Shown here piece by piece: positions 7,642 to 15,677 of a DNA stretch of 18,963 nt. Source of the stretch: an uncultured Bacteroidales bacterium (GTDB taxonomy: Bacteria > Bacteroidota > Bacteroidia > Bacteroidales > Marinilabiliaceae); assembly GCA_934699135.1 (NCBI GenBank), contig CAKUVM010000032.1, forward strand, positions 1 to 18,963. Reading direction: 5' to 3'. The translations under genes were made by a program, and so were the position numbers. Every line of letters begins with the position of its first letter. Within the stretch, counting starts at the first letter, position 1. The notes beneath the pieces are model-generated. The model worked only from the letters and a program-made list of their open reading frames with translations, had not been told where the DNA came from and searched no databases.

Positions 7642-7710
7642 CGGTGTAAAATTCAGGTGGGCGCGGCCGCCTTTTGTGAAATATTCTCATGGTCGCCCAC
7701 CATATGCGTC

Positions 7711-9162
7711 ATGGCCTCATTGTTTCGCACATCCACCACAGACACTCTTCTGGTCCTCCTCCGTGAGGGGCGGACGCTCTCCGTGCGCCAGCAGGTGCTG
7801 CTCACGTGCCTCCTCAGCGTGCCGTCCATGCTGGCACAACTCTCACATGTGGTGATGGAATATATCGACGCGTCGATGGTGGGCAGCCTCGGAGCCGACG
7901 CGTCGGCCTCTGTGGGCCTCGTGGCCACGAGCGCATGGATGGTGTGGGGGCTGTGCAACGCCGCCGCGGCCGGGTTTTGCGTGCAAGTGGCTCATCTGGT
8001 TGGCGCACGCAATAACCACGGCGCACGCGCCGTGCTTCGTCAGGCCATCGTGGCCACGCTGGCTTTCAGCCTCATGGTCATGACCGTGGCGCTCAGCGTC
8101 AGCGGCGAGCTGCCTCGGTGGCTTAGGGGCGGCGAAGAGATATGCGGCGGCGCCACGGACTACTTCCGCCTCGTGAGCCTCACGCTGCCTTTCTCACAGA
8201 TGGCCATGCTGTGCAGCGGCATGTTGCGCAGCAGCGGCAATGTGGTGGTCCCCAGCCTCTCTAACGTGGCTTTGTGCGCTCTCGACGTCGTTTTCAACTT
8301 CCTCCTCATATTCCCGTGCCGCACAGCGGGGCTTTTGGGCGTGGAGCTGTGGCTGCCCGGCGCGGGGCTTGGCATCAGGGGCGCGGCCCTGGGCACTATG
8401 GCCTCGGAGATCGTGGTGTCCGGCTTCTTGCTGTGGTACGTCTTCCGCCGTTCGCGGACGCTGCGCCTGTGCCATGAGAAAGGCTCATTCTTGCCACGCA
8501 AGGCGTGCCTGAGGCGAGCCGTGAAAATATCGCTGCCCATGGGCGTCCAGCACCTGGTCATGACGGGTGCTCAAGTGGTCAGCACGTCCATCGTGGCCCC
8601 ACTTGGCAAGATGTCCATCGCCGCCAACTCATTTGGCGTGACGGCGGAGAGCATCTGCTACATGCCTGGCTACGGCATTGCCGACGCGGCACAGACGCTT
8701 GTAGGGCAAAGCCTCGGGGCGGGGCGCGAGAGGCTGATGCGGAACTTCGCCCGCGTGTCGGTGGTCATGGGCATGGGCGTCATGGGCGTCATGGGCGCGG
8801 TGATGTATGCGGGAGCTCCGCTCATGATGGAGCTTCTCACGCCCGTCGAGGAGATACGCGCCCTCGGCGTGGAGGCGCTGCGCATCGAGGCTTTCGCCGA
8901 GCCTATGTTCGCGGCCGCCATTGTCTGCTACGGGGTCTTCGTGGGGGCGGGAGACACGCTCAAGCCGTGCCTGATGAACCTGGCCAGCATTTGGGCCGTG
9001 CGCCTCACATTGGCCTACGCATTGGCGCCGTCATTGGGGTTGGCGGGAGTCTGGACGGCCATGTGCGCCGAGCTGTGCTTCCGCGGCGCAATATTCTTGG
9101 CGCGGCTGCGATGGGGCAACTGGCGCAAAGGCGCAAAAAGTAATTTGGGTACACAAGCGTGA
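7711..9162 (+). CDS. MATE-family multidrug/toxin efflux transporter
   Basis: This inner-membrane antiporter, driven by Na+ or H+, should export cationic or other small molecules. From ATG 7711 it has 483 residues, the usual MATE size, with about twelve hydrophobic segments in two similar halves. Family features include LSVPSMLAQLSHVVMEYIDASMVG near the start (TM1-TM2), the VGLVATSAWM and AAAAGFCVQVAHLVGA stretch, LRSSGN in the middle of the first half, and GYGIADAAQTLVGQSLGAG in the second half, the counterpart of the first-half VGA motif. The frame stays open back to ATG 7591, but those 40 extra residues do not look like MATE sequence, and a -7-like element lies inside them, so I choose 7711. 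It is flanked by the tRNA terminator and the DUF3737 gene (82-bp gap). The substrate cannot be predicted. Confidence 0.9.
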   Translation: MASLFRTSTTDTLLVLLREGRTLSVRQQVLLTCLLSVPSMLAQLSHVVMEYIDASMVGSLGADASASVGLVATSAWMVWGLCNAAAAGFCVQVAHLVGARNNHGARAVLRQAIVATLAFSLMVMTVALSVSGELPRWLRGGEEICGGATDYFRLVSLTLPFSQMAMLCSGMLRSSGNVVVPSLSNVALCALDVVFNFLLIFPCRTAGLLGVELWLPGAGLGIRGAALGTMASEIVVSGFLLWYVFRRSRTLRLCHEKGSFLPRKACLRRAVKISLPMGVQHLVMTGAQVVSTSIVAPLGKMSIAANSFGVTAESICYMPGYGIADAAQTLVGQSLGAGRERLMRNFARVSVVMGMGVMGVMGAVMYAGAPLMMELLTPVEEIRALGVEALRIEAFAEPMFAAAIVCYGVFVGAGDTLKPCLMNLASIWAVRLTLAYALAPSLGLAGVWTAMCAELCFRGAIFLARLRWGNWRKGAKSNLGTQA

Positions 9163-9174
9163 CGCCATAGTCGT

Positions 9175-9182
9175 TACCTTAG
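9175..9182 (+). promoter_or_regulatory. Possible -7 element of the DUF3737 gene
   Basis: TACCTTAG matches TAnnTTTG at seven of eight positions, 62 bases before the ATG at 9245. No well-spaced -33 element is visible. Its position in the short MATE/DUF3737 gap makes it plausible. Confidence 0.25.
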
Positions 9183-9244
9183 CCATACGGAAAAACTTCG
9201 GCCGCGGGCTCGACACCTCGCGCCGAGCAAAGACATATAGACAC

Positions 9245-10096
9245 ATGGAGACAATAAAGAATCAGGAGTTTGGCGGAGAGAGGCCCCTCTACCGCGCGCA
9301 CGACCTCAGGCTTGAGGACGTGACAATCCACACCGGCGAGAGCGCGCTTAAAGAGACGCGCGACATCGAGGCCATACGTTGCCGCTTTGAGGGCAAATAC
9401 CCCTTCTGGTGCACCGACGGCTTCAAAGTCCGCGACTGCCTCTTTACCGAGGGCGGGCGCGCCGCGCTGTGGTACTCTCGCAACCTTGAGATGACAGACA
9501 CCTTGGTGGAGGCGCCGAAAATGTTTCGTGAGATGGATGGCGTGAAACTGACCAACGTGCGCCTACCCCACGCCGCGGAGACCCTGTGGCACTGCAAAAA
9601 CATTGAGCTGCGGAACGTGGAGGTGAACGAGGGCGACTACATCTTCATGCACTGCGAGAACATCAAGGTTGACGGCCTGAAACTCAACGGCAACTACTCA
9701 TTCCAATATTGCAAAAACGTGGAGATCCGAAACTCCATACTCAACACCAAAGACGCGTTTTGGAACACGGAGAACGTGACCGTGATTGACTCCACCCTCA
9801 ACGGGGAATACTTGGCATGGTACTCCAACAGGCTCACTCTCATCAATTGCAAAATCATTGAGACGCAGCCGCTCTGCTATGCCAACAACCTGCGCCTCAT
9901 CAATTGCGAGATGGCGCCCGACGCCGACCTGGCCTTTGAATATAGCGAAGTGGAGGCCGACCTGCGCGGCCACGTCACGTCCGTCAAAAACCCGCGCACT
10001 GGTCACATTGTGGCCGACAGCATCGGGCAGATCATAATTGACGGGAACATTAAGGCGCCAGCCAACTGCCTAATAGAGACACGCACGCAAAAATAG
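9245..10096 (+). CDS. DUF3737 family right-handed beta-helix protein
   Basis: This 283-residue protein of unknown function is built from about twelve repeats of 19-21 residues. Each has the pattern hydrophobic-W/Y-x-C/S-x-N/D followed by three alternating hydrophobic residues and an N/D turn. Examples are LWYSRNLEMTDT (75-86), LWHCKNIELRNV (114-125), FQYCKNVEIRNS (153-164) and LCYANNLRLINC (210-221). This is the parallel beta-helix pattern of DUF3737 (PF12541). There is no signal peptide, so it is probably cytosolic. The aromatic and cysteine positions recur in register and would stack along one face of the helix. It is followed after 61 bp by the PatB-like gene on the same strand; that pairing may be functional, but this is inference. 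No enzymatic motif is recognisable. Confidence 0.85.
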   Translation: METIKNQEFGGERPLYRAHDLRLEDVTIHTGESALKETRDIEAIRCRFEGKYPFWCTDGFKVRDCLFTEGGRAALWYSRNLEMTDTLVEAPKMFREMDGVKLTNVRLPHAAETLWHCKNIELRNVEVNEGDYIFMHCENIKVDGLKLNGNYSFQYCKNVEIRNSILNTKDAFWNTENVTVIDSTLNGEYLAWYSNRLTLINCKIIETQPLCYANNLRLINCEMAPDADLAFEYSEVEADLRGHVTSVKNPRTGHIVADSIGQIIIDGNIKAPANCLIETRTQK

Positions 10097-10098
10097 CT

Positions 10099-10106
10099 TA
10101 CATTCG
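10099..10106 (+). promoter_or_regulatory. Possible -7 element of the PatB-cysQ unit
   Basis: TACATTCG matches TAnnTTTG with one substitution, 51 bases before the PatB ATG. Transcription would start near 10113, exactly where an inverted repeat begins. A -33 element is not evident. Confidence 0.3.
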
Positions 10107-10112
10107 CGTGAC

Positions 10113-10134
10113 GGTGGCGCGCCGTCTCGCCACC
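10113..10134. repeat. Inverted repeat in the PatB leader (possible operator or hairpin)
   Basis: GGTGGCG (10113-10119) and CGCCACC (10128-10134) are exact 7-bp arms around eight bases. The repeat lies at the predicted transcription start and 23 bases before the ATG. No T-run follows, so it is not a terminator for the upstream gene. It could be a repressor site or a 5' mRNA hairpin. Confidence 0.4.
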
Positions 10135-10157
10135 ATCAAACAAGCCACACCATAAAC

Positions 10158-11336
10158 ATGACATATAACTTCGACGAGCGCGTGTCGCGCCACAACACCG
10201 ACTGCTACAAATGGGACGTGGACGCGCCCGAGAAAGACGTCATCCCTCTGTGGGTGGCCGACATGGACTTCCGCGTGGCCCCAAGAATTGTGGACGCCCT
10301 GCGGCGCAGGGTGGATCATGCCATCTTTGGCTACACCAAAGTGCCAGACAGCTTCTATGAGGCCATAACCAACTGGTACTCCCGTCGTTACGCCTGCCAC
10401 TTCGAGAAGGAGTGGATTCTGTACACATCCGGCGTCGTGCCTGCCGTGTCCGCCATCATCAAGGCCATGGCGGGGGAAGAGGGCTGCGGCGTGCTGATGC
10501 AAACCCCTGCCTACAACTGCTTCTTCTCCAGCATCGCCAACAACAAATGCCACGTGGTGGAGAACAAGCTCGTGGCCAACGGGGACACGTACGATGTGGA
10601 CTTTGACGACTTCGAGCGCAAGGCCGCACTGCCGGACACCAAAATATTCCTGCTATGCAGCCCTCACAACCCTGTGGGGCGAATATGGACGGCGGACGAG
10701 CTGCGCCGCATGGCGGACATCTGCCAAAGGCACGGAGTGGCCATCATTGCCGATGAGATTCACAGCGGCATCATAATGCCAGGCCATAGCTTCACGCCTT
10801 TCGGAAACATTGGGGACAAGTACCAGGATGGCTGCGTCATTGCCGCCTCTTGCTCCAAGAGCTTCAACACGGCAGGATTGCAGATAAGCTACATAATAGC
10901 CCGCGACGCTCGGCTGAGGCAGGCCGTGGACAAGGCAATAAACGTCAACGAGGTGTGCGACGTCAACCCGTTTGGCGTCATAGCCTTGCAAGTGGCGTTC
11001 AACGAGTGCGAAGACTGGCTCACAGAGATGTGCGCCTACGTCAAGGGCAACTATGACTACCTCATAGACTTCACGGCGCGCCGGCTTCCGATGGTGAAAG
11101 TGGCACGCCTGGAGGCCACATACCTGGCTTGGGCGAACTGCCGCGCGCTTGGGCTAAGCTCTGAGCGGCTGGGCGCCAAACTACTGAACGAGGCACGCGT
11201 GAGGGTGTCGCCCGGCAACATCTACGGCGCGCCGGAGGGCTTCTTACGCATCAACTTGGCATGCCCCAGAGGCCAATTGGCCGAGGGGCTGGAGCGGATG
11301 GCACGTTGCCTAAACCCCGAGGAGCGAGACCGATGA
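10158..11336 (+). CDS. patB: PatB/MalY-family PLP-dependent C-S lyase (cystathionine beta-lyase-like aminotransferase)
   Basis: This 392-residue fold-type I PLP enzyme is expected to split cystathionine or other cysteine S-conjugates into a thiol, pyruvate and ammonia. Family features are IPLWVADMDF (29-38), GYTKVPDSFYEAITNWY (58-74), CSPHNPVGRIW (167-177), IIADEIHSGI (196-205, where D199 should hold the pyridine nitrogen), and SCSKSFNTAGLQ (231-242) with the Schiff-base lysine K234. FLRINLACP (362-370) contains the carboxylate-binding Arg. Length and motif order fit MalY/PatB class enzymes closely. The protein is cytosolic. Its TGA overlaps the ATG of cysQ (ATGA at 11333-11336), so the two are translationally coupled. 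The PLP assignment is firm; the substrate, sulfur recycling or a regulatory MalY-like role, is inferred. Confidence 0.9.
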   Translation: MTYNFDERVSRHNTDCYKWDVDAPEKDVIPLWVADMDFRVAPRIVDALRRRVDHAIFGYTKVPDSFYEAITNWYSRRYACHFEKEWILYTSGVVPAVSAIIKAMAGEEGCGVLMQTPAYNCFFSSIANNKCHVVENKLVANGDTYDVDFDDFERKAALPDTKIFLLCSPHNPVGRIWTADELRRMADICQRHGVAIIADEIHSGIIMPGHSFTPFGNIGDKYQDGCVIAASCSKSFNTAGLQISYIIARDARLRQAVDKAINVNEVCDVNPFGVIALQVAFNECEDWLTEMCAYVKGNYDYLIDFTARRLPMVKVARLEATYLAWANCRALGLSSERLGAKLLNEARVRVSPGNIYGAPEGFLRINLACPRGQLAEGLERMARCLNPEERDR

Positions 11337-12181
11337 CAGCCAAAGAAGAAGAGACGCTGCTGCCGCTCGCACTGCGCGCGGCAGCCCACGCGGCGAAAGA
11401 GATAATGGACATCTACGCCTCGGGCGCAGACATGGGAATTGTGGAGAAAGAAGACCACACGCCCGTGACACGTGCCGACATGGCCAGCAACGCAGCCATC
11501 GCCAAGGCCTTAGAGGCCAGCGGCCTGCCCATACTGAGCGAAGAGACGGCCCATGAGGACTATGCCACGCGCAGCCGCCACAGGCAGATGTGGATTGTGG
11601 ACCCGCTAGACGGCACGAAAGAGTTCATCAAGCGCAATGACATGTTCTCAGTCTGCATAGCCTTGGTGGAGGGTCACCGCCCCGCGCTTGGCGTCATAGC
11701 CGTGCCGGCAACCGGGAGCGTCTACTTCACCCGCGGCGGGGCGGCATGGCGCGGCTCGCTCCAAGAAGACGGAACGGCGTGCCAAGAGACCAAGTTGCCC
11801 GTGCGCTTCGGCCCCGTCCCACACATTGTGCTAGGCAGCGTGAGCCATCCCAGCGCAGCCGCCAATAACGTGGCTGACGCCCTGCGACTCCTTGACGTGT
11901 GGGCGGACGCCACTCTGCTAGGCGTAGGCAGCAGCATAAAGCAGTGCATGCTTGCCGAAGGCGCCGCGGCCCTCTACCCGCGCTCCGGCACCACCATGGA
12001 GTGGGACACGGCAGCCGGGCAAGCCATATTGGAGGCGGCGGGCGGCGGGCTTGTGAAGGTCTCGGACGGCGAGCCTATGGAGTATAACCGCCCCGCACTG
12101 CGCAACCCCGACTTCGTGGCGTTCGCACCGGGCGTGCCACGCGATGTGGTGCGGGTTGCGGCCGTGGCCATAAGAGAATGA
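11333..12181 (+). CDS. cysQ: 3'(2'),5'-bisphosphate nucleotidase CysQ
   Basis: This Mg2+-dependent phosphatase of the inositol monophosphatase superfamily should remove the 3'-phosphate of PAP, a by-product of sulfate assimilation and 4'-phosphopantetheine transfer. From ATG 11333 it has 282 residues. Metal-binding motifs are all present: DHTPVTRAD (41-49), LSEET with E70 and E71 (69-72), WIVDPLDGTKEF (87-98, with D90, D93, G94 and T95) and MEWDTAAGQ (222-230, with D225). GSSIKQCMLAEG (199-210) is the usual CysQ region before the last motif. The frame is open further upstream to 11261, but those residues lie inside the PatB gene, and the ATGA overlap favours 11333. Pairing with PatB suggests shared control in sulfur amino acid metabolism. 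Membrane association is known for some CysQ proteins but no segment is seen here. Confidence 0.92.
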   Translation: MTAKEEETLLPLALRAAAHAAKEIMDIYASGADMGIVEKEDHTPVTRADMASNAAIAKALEASGLPILSEETAHEDYATRSRHRQMWIVDPLDGTKEFIKRNDMFSVCIALVEGHRPALGVIAVPATGSVYFTRGGAAWRGSLQEDGTACQETKLPVRFGPVPHIVLGSVSHPSAAANNVADALRLLDVWADATLLGVGSSIKQCMLAEGAAALYPRSGTTMEWDTAAGQAILEAAGGGLVKVSDGEPMEYNRPALRNPDFVAFAPGVPRDVVRVAAVAIRE

Positions 12182-12221
12182 CAAGACAATAGCATATTAA
12201 TCAACAACAAATCCAATAACC

Positions 12222-12331
12222 GTGAATAATTTCACCCCCCCGAAAGCAACGCGACAAATTTAACCGCCTGCACCACAGCTAAGAAAAGAATAACCTGGCT
12301 AGACAGCCTCAAAGGGTTCGCGATAATTTGT
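12222..12331 (+). other. 5' coding sequence of the acyltransferase, split from its start by a C7 tract
   Basis: The acyltransferase reading frame is open back to 12230 and encodes the conserved family start KKRITWLDSLKGFAIICVV immediately before GTG 12332, yet it has no ATG, GTG or TTG upstream of that GTG. A GTG at 12222 (GTG AAT AAT TTC) opens in another frame and stops at 12261-12263 after 13 codons. The two frames meet at seven C (12235-12241). One more C, or a -1 slip, would join GTG 12222 to the acyltransferase frame. Phase variation, frameshifting, or a base missing from the assembly all fit. Confidence 0.6.
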
Positions 12332-13324
12332 GTGGTGATAGGGCATGTGGTGGACGGCTACATAGGTGGCTTCACATACCCGTCCGCACTAGTGGCGGAG
12401 TTTGGCATCTATCAAGCGTTGTACGCATTCCATATGCCTCTATTCTTCCTAATTAGCGGGTTCATGTTCTCCCTGGCCTACATTGATAAAGACTGTAGGG
12501 CCAAGGCCTCAAAGCTCAAGACGCAACTGTTGGACATAGCTGCAGTCTACGTCATCTTCTCAATCCTCCTTGTCGCCTTTAAAGTGCTGTGCGCCAGGTT
12601 CGCGAACAATGCGGCCTCATTCAGCGACCTGCTCAGCATCGGGTGGAGACCCATAGCCCCGTATTGGTATCTGTACGTCCTCGCTTTCTTCTACGCGTCC
12701 AACATCATACTGGTCAAATTCAAGAAGAGGGCGATAATGGCCACCGCTCTCTTCATATTGAGTGCTTTCGCGGCTCTGCTGCCATCATTCCCGACCGAGA
12801 CCATCTACCAATTCATTTTCTTCCTCCCGTTCTTTTACCTAGGCACCATTTTGCAACGCAGCGGCCATACGCCCCATTGGAGCGTGGCCATCACGGGAGT
12901 TGTGGTCGCATGCGCTCTTTGCCTACTTTTCTGGAGCCACAGCACAGAGTCATATTCAGGGATAGTGTCGCGCCTGCCTTTCGTCAATACCATTGTCGCA
13001 CTTGGCCTCAGCATCTTCTTTTGGAAAGCATTCTCGGCCATAAAGTGGCTGGACAACAAGGCGTTCGCCCTCTGTGGGCGTTATTGCCTGGAGATTTACG
13101 TGACGCACTGCTTCCTGACGGCGGGCTTCCGCAACGTTTTCATCGCACTGGGCGTTACCAACTTTTGGCTCAGCCTGCTGCTGAACACCGCCCTCTCCAC
13201 CGCCCTGCCCATTCTCTTCGCGATGGGGCTTGAGCGCATGGGGGGGCATGACATCTTGTTCCGCCCCGCTCATTGGGTGAAGCAGCTAAGGGAGCGCGGG
13301 GCGCAAGCCAGTGGCGGCTTTTGA
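12332..13324 (+). CDS. Membrane acyltransferase, acyltransferase-3 family (5' end disrupted)
   Basis: This integral membrane protein transfers acyl groups, usually acetyl, to sugars of surface polysaccharides or glycolipids. Counting from GTG 12332 it has 330 residues and about ten hydrophobic segments. Hallmarks are VVIGHVVDG, where the GH histidine is the usual catalytic residue (it falls in the first residues here), and AFHMPLFFLISGFMFS. RYCLEIYVTHCFL near the C-terminus fits the last conserved block of the family. The normal N-terminus is missing from this start: LDSLKGFAIICV is encoded just upstream in the same frame but has no start codon, because the frame changes at a C7 tract (see the preceding entry). 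A run of seven G lies at 13240-13246, so the gene has two slippery tracts. It follows cysQ but is probably unrelated in function. The acceptor is unknown. Confidence 0.8.
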   Translation: MVIGHVVDGYIGGFTYPSALVAEFGIYQALYAFHMPLFFLISGFMFSLAYIDKDCRAKASKLKTQLLDIAAVYVIFSILLVAFKVLCARFANNAASFSDLLSIGWRPIAPYWYLYVLAFFYASNIILVKFKKRAIMATALFILSAFAALLPSFPTETIYQFIFFLPFFYLGTILQRSGHTPHWSVAITGVVVACALCLLFWSHSTESYSGIVSRLPFVNTIVALGLSIFFWKAFSAIKWLDNKAFALCGRYCLEIYVTHCFLTAGFRNVFIALGVTNFWLSLLLNTALSTALPILFAMGLERMGGHDILFRPAHWVKQLRERGAQASGGF

Positions 13325-13343
13325 TTAATTTAATCTGCCATCC

Positions 13344-13374
13344 TTGCAAAATTTGAGCAGGGTGAGTAATTTTG
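13344..13374 (+). promoter_or_regulatory. Bacteroidota-type promoter of pgk
   Basis: TTGC (13344-13347), a 19-base spacer and TAATTTTG (13367-13374) match the -33/-7 arrangement with a perfect TAnnTTTG. Transcription should start near 13381, giving a leader of about 67 nt to ATG 13448. Confidence 0.65.
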
Positions 13375-13447
13375 GCGTGGTCTGACCACAGGCCGCGCCC
13401 GCGCCATGGGCGGCAGGGAAAAGACAAAATTATTCAATCATAAAGTC

Positions 13448-14707
<1,260 letters not shown>

Positions 14708-14711
14708 GTGA

Positions 14712-14729
14712 CAAGGGCTTCGGCTCTTG
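14712..14729 (+). other. UUCG-capped hairpin after pgk
   Basis: CAAGGGC (14712-14718) and GCTCTTG (14723-14729) form a seven-pair stem (one G-U) capped by TTCG, five bases after the pgk stop. No T-run follows. UUCG loops are very stable, so it could protect the mRNA 3' end or block read-through ribosomes; this is inference. Confidence 0.45.
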
Positions 14730-14754
14730 CCGGCTATCACGCATAAGTTGGGCA

Positions 14755-14802
14755 AGGCCGCGGTTGGCAGACTTATCTCTGCCGACCGCGGCCTGCCTTT
14801 TT
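14755..14802 (+). terminator. Rho-independent terminator of pgk
   Basis: AGGCCGCGGTTGGCAG (14755-14770) pairs with CTGCCGACCGCGGCCT (14779-14794) over 16 positions with one wobble, around eight bases. GCC and five T follow. It separates pgk from the ThiF-like gene. Confidence 0.92.
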
Positions 14803-14815
14803 GATTTATTTTACC

Positions 14816-14823
14816 TACTTTTG
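14816..14823 (+). promoter_or_regulatory. Possible -7 element of the thiF-like/cysE unit
   Basis: TACTTTTG is a perfect TAnnTTTG, 29 bases before the ATG at 14853. The expected -33 position falls at the end of the pgk terminator (CTGC at 14793-14796), a weak match. The terminator upstream means a promoter must be near here. Confidence 0.5.
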
Positions 14824-14852
14824 AGGCCACACGGCACACCACAAACGGCATC

Positions 14853-15635
14853 ATGACATACGAGTTTTCAGAAGAAGAGAAAGAGCGATATAGCCGCCAC
14901 ATGCTGCTCAAAGGCGTGGGGGCGGCGGGGCAGGCCAGGGTGCGCGAGGCCAAAGTGCTGCTTGTGGGCGCGGGCGGCCTGGGTTCTCCCGTGGCCTATT
15001 ATCTGGCGGCGGCAGGCGTCGGCACGCTTGGCATTGTGGACTTCGACACCGTGGACACATCGAACCTCCAGAGGCAGACGCTCCACACATCGGCAGATTT
15101 GGGCCGGCCAAAGGTAGAGAGCGCGGCGGAGAAACTGCGCGCCCTAAACCCGCACGTATGCGTTGCGCAGCACCGCGAGAGACTCACAGCGAGCAACGCC
15201 ATGGGCATCATCCAAGACTATGACTTTGTGGTGGAGGCCACAGACAGCCTTGCCGCAAAATTTCTCATAAACGACGCCTGCGTCTTGGCGGGCAAACCAT
15301 TCTCCCACGGCGGCGTGCTGCGATTCGAAGGCGAGACCATGACCTACGTGCCAGGCCACGCCTGCTACCGCTGCATATTCAACGCCCCACCGGCGGCGGG
15401 GCAGGCGCAGACGAGCGCGCAGGTGGGCGTGGCCGGCCCCGTGGCCGGGGTTGTTGGCGCGCTGCAAGCCACAGAAGTCTTGAAATACTTCACAGGCACA
15501 GGCAAGCTGCTGACCGACAGGCTGCTGACCATAGACGCCGCAGAAATGGCGTTCCACACCATGAGCGTGCGCCGCTCGGCTCATTGCCCCATCTGCGGCC
15601 AAAAGCCAACCATTTTGTCACTAGAAGACGAATGA
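14853..15635 (+). CDS. ThiF/MoeB/HesA-family E1-like adenylyltransferase
   Basis: E1-like proteins of this family adenylate the C-terminal glycine of a small sulfur-carrier protein (ThiS, MoaD or similar). The 260-residue protein shows RYSRHMLL (12-19), VGAGGLGSPVAYYLAAAGVG (38-57, nucleotide binding), DFDTVDTSNLQRQ (63-75, with N71 and R74), the ATDS motif (129-132) and two zinc-binding pairs, CYRC (171-174) and CPIC (245-248). At the place where ThiF and MoeB have a conserved cysteine (C-A-x-x-GV), this protein reads TSAQVGV, with S188. E1 adenylation can work without that Cys in MoeB, but a ThiF-like disulfide link cannot form. No ThiS/MoaD-like gene adjoins it. Serine acetyltransferase follows after 42 bp, suggesting a link to cysteine or sulfur transfer. 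The fold call is firm; the partner is unknown. Confidence 0.88.
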   Translation: MTYEFSEEEKERYSRHMLLKGVGAAGQARVREAKVLLVGAGGLGSPVAYYLAAAGVGTLGIVDFDTVDTSNLQRQTLHTSADLGRPKVESAAEKLRALNPHVCVAQHRERLTASNAMGIIQDYDFVVEATDSLAAKFLINDACVLAGKPFSHGGVLRFEGETMTYVPGHACYRCIFNAPPAAGQAQTSAQVGVAGPVAGVVGALQATEVLKYFTGTGKLLTDRLLTIDAAEMAFHTMSVRRSAHCPICGQKPTILSLEDE

Positions 15636-15677
15636 GCCTCAGAGACCAGAACGATAACCACACACAAACGACACAAC

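Noticed and set aside
7591..7710. Extra 40 N-terminal residues of the MATE protein
   Set aside because: They lack MATE similarity, contain a -7-like element and lie right after the tRNA terminator; ATG 7711 gives the normal length.
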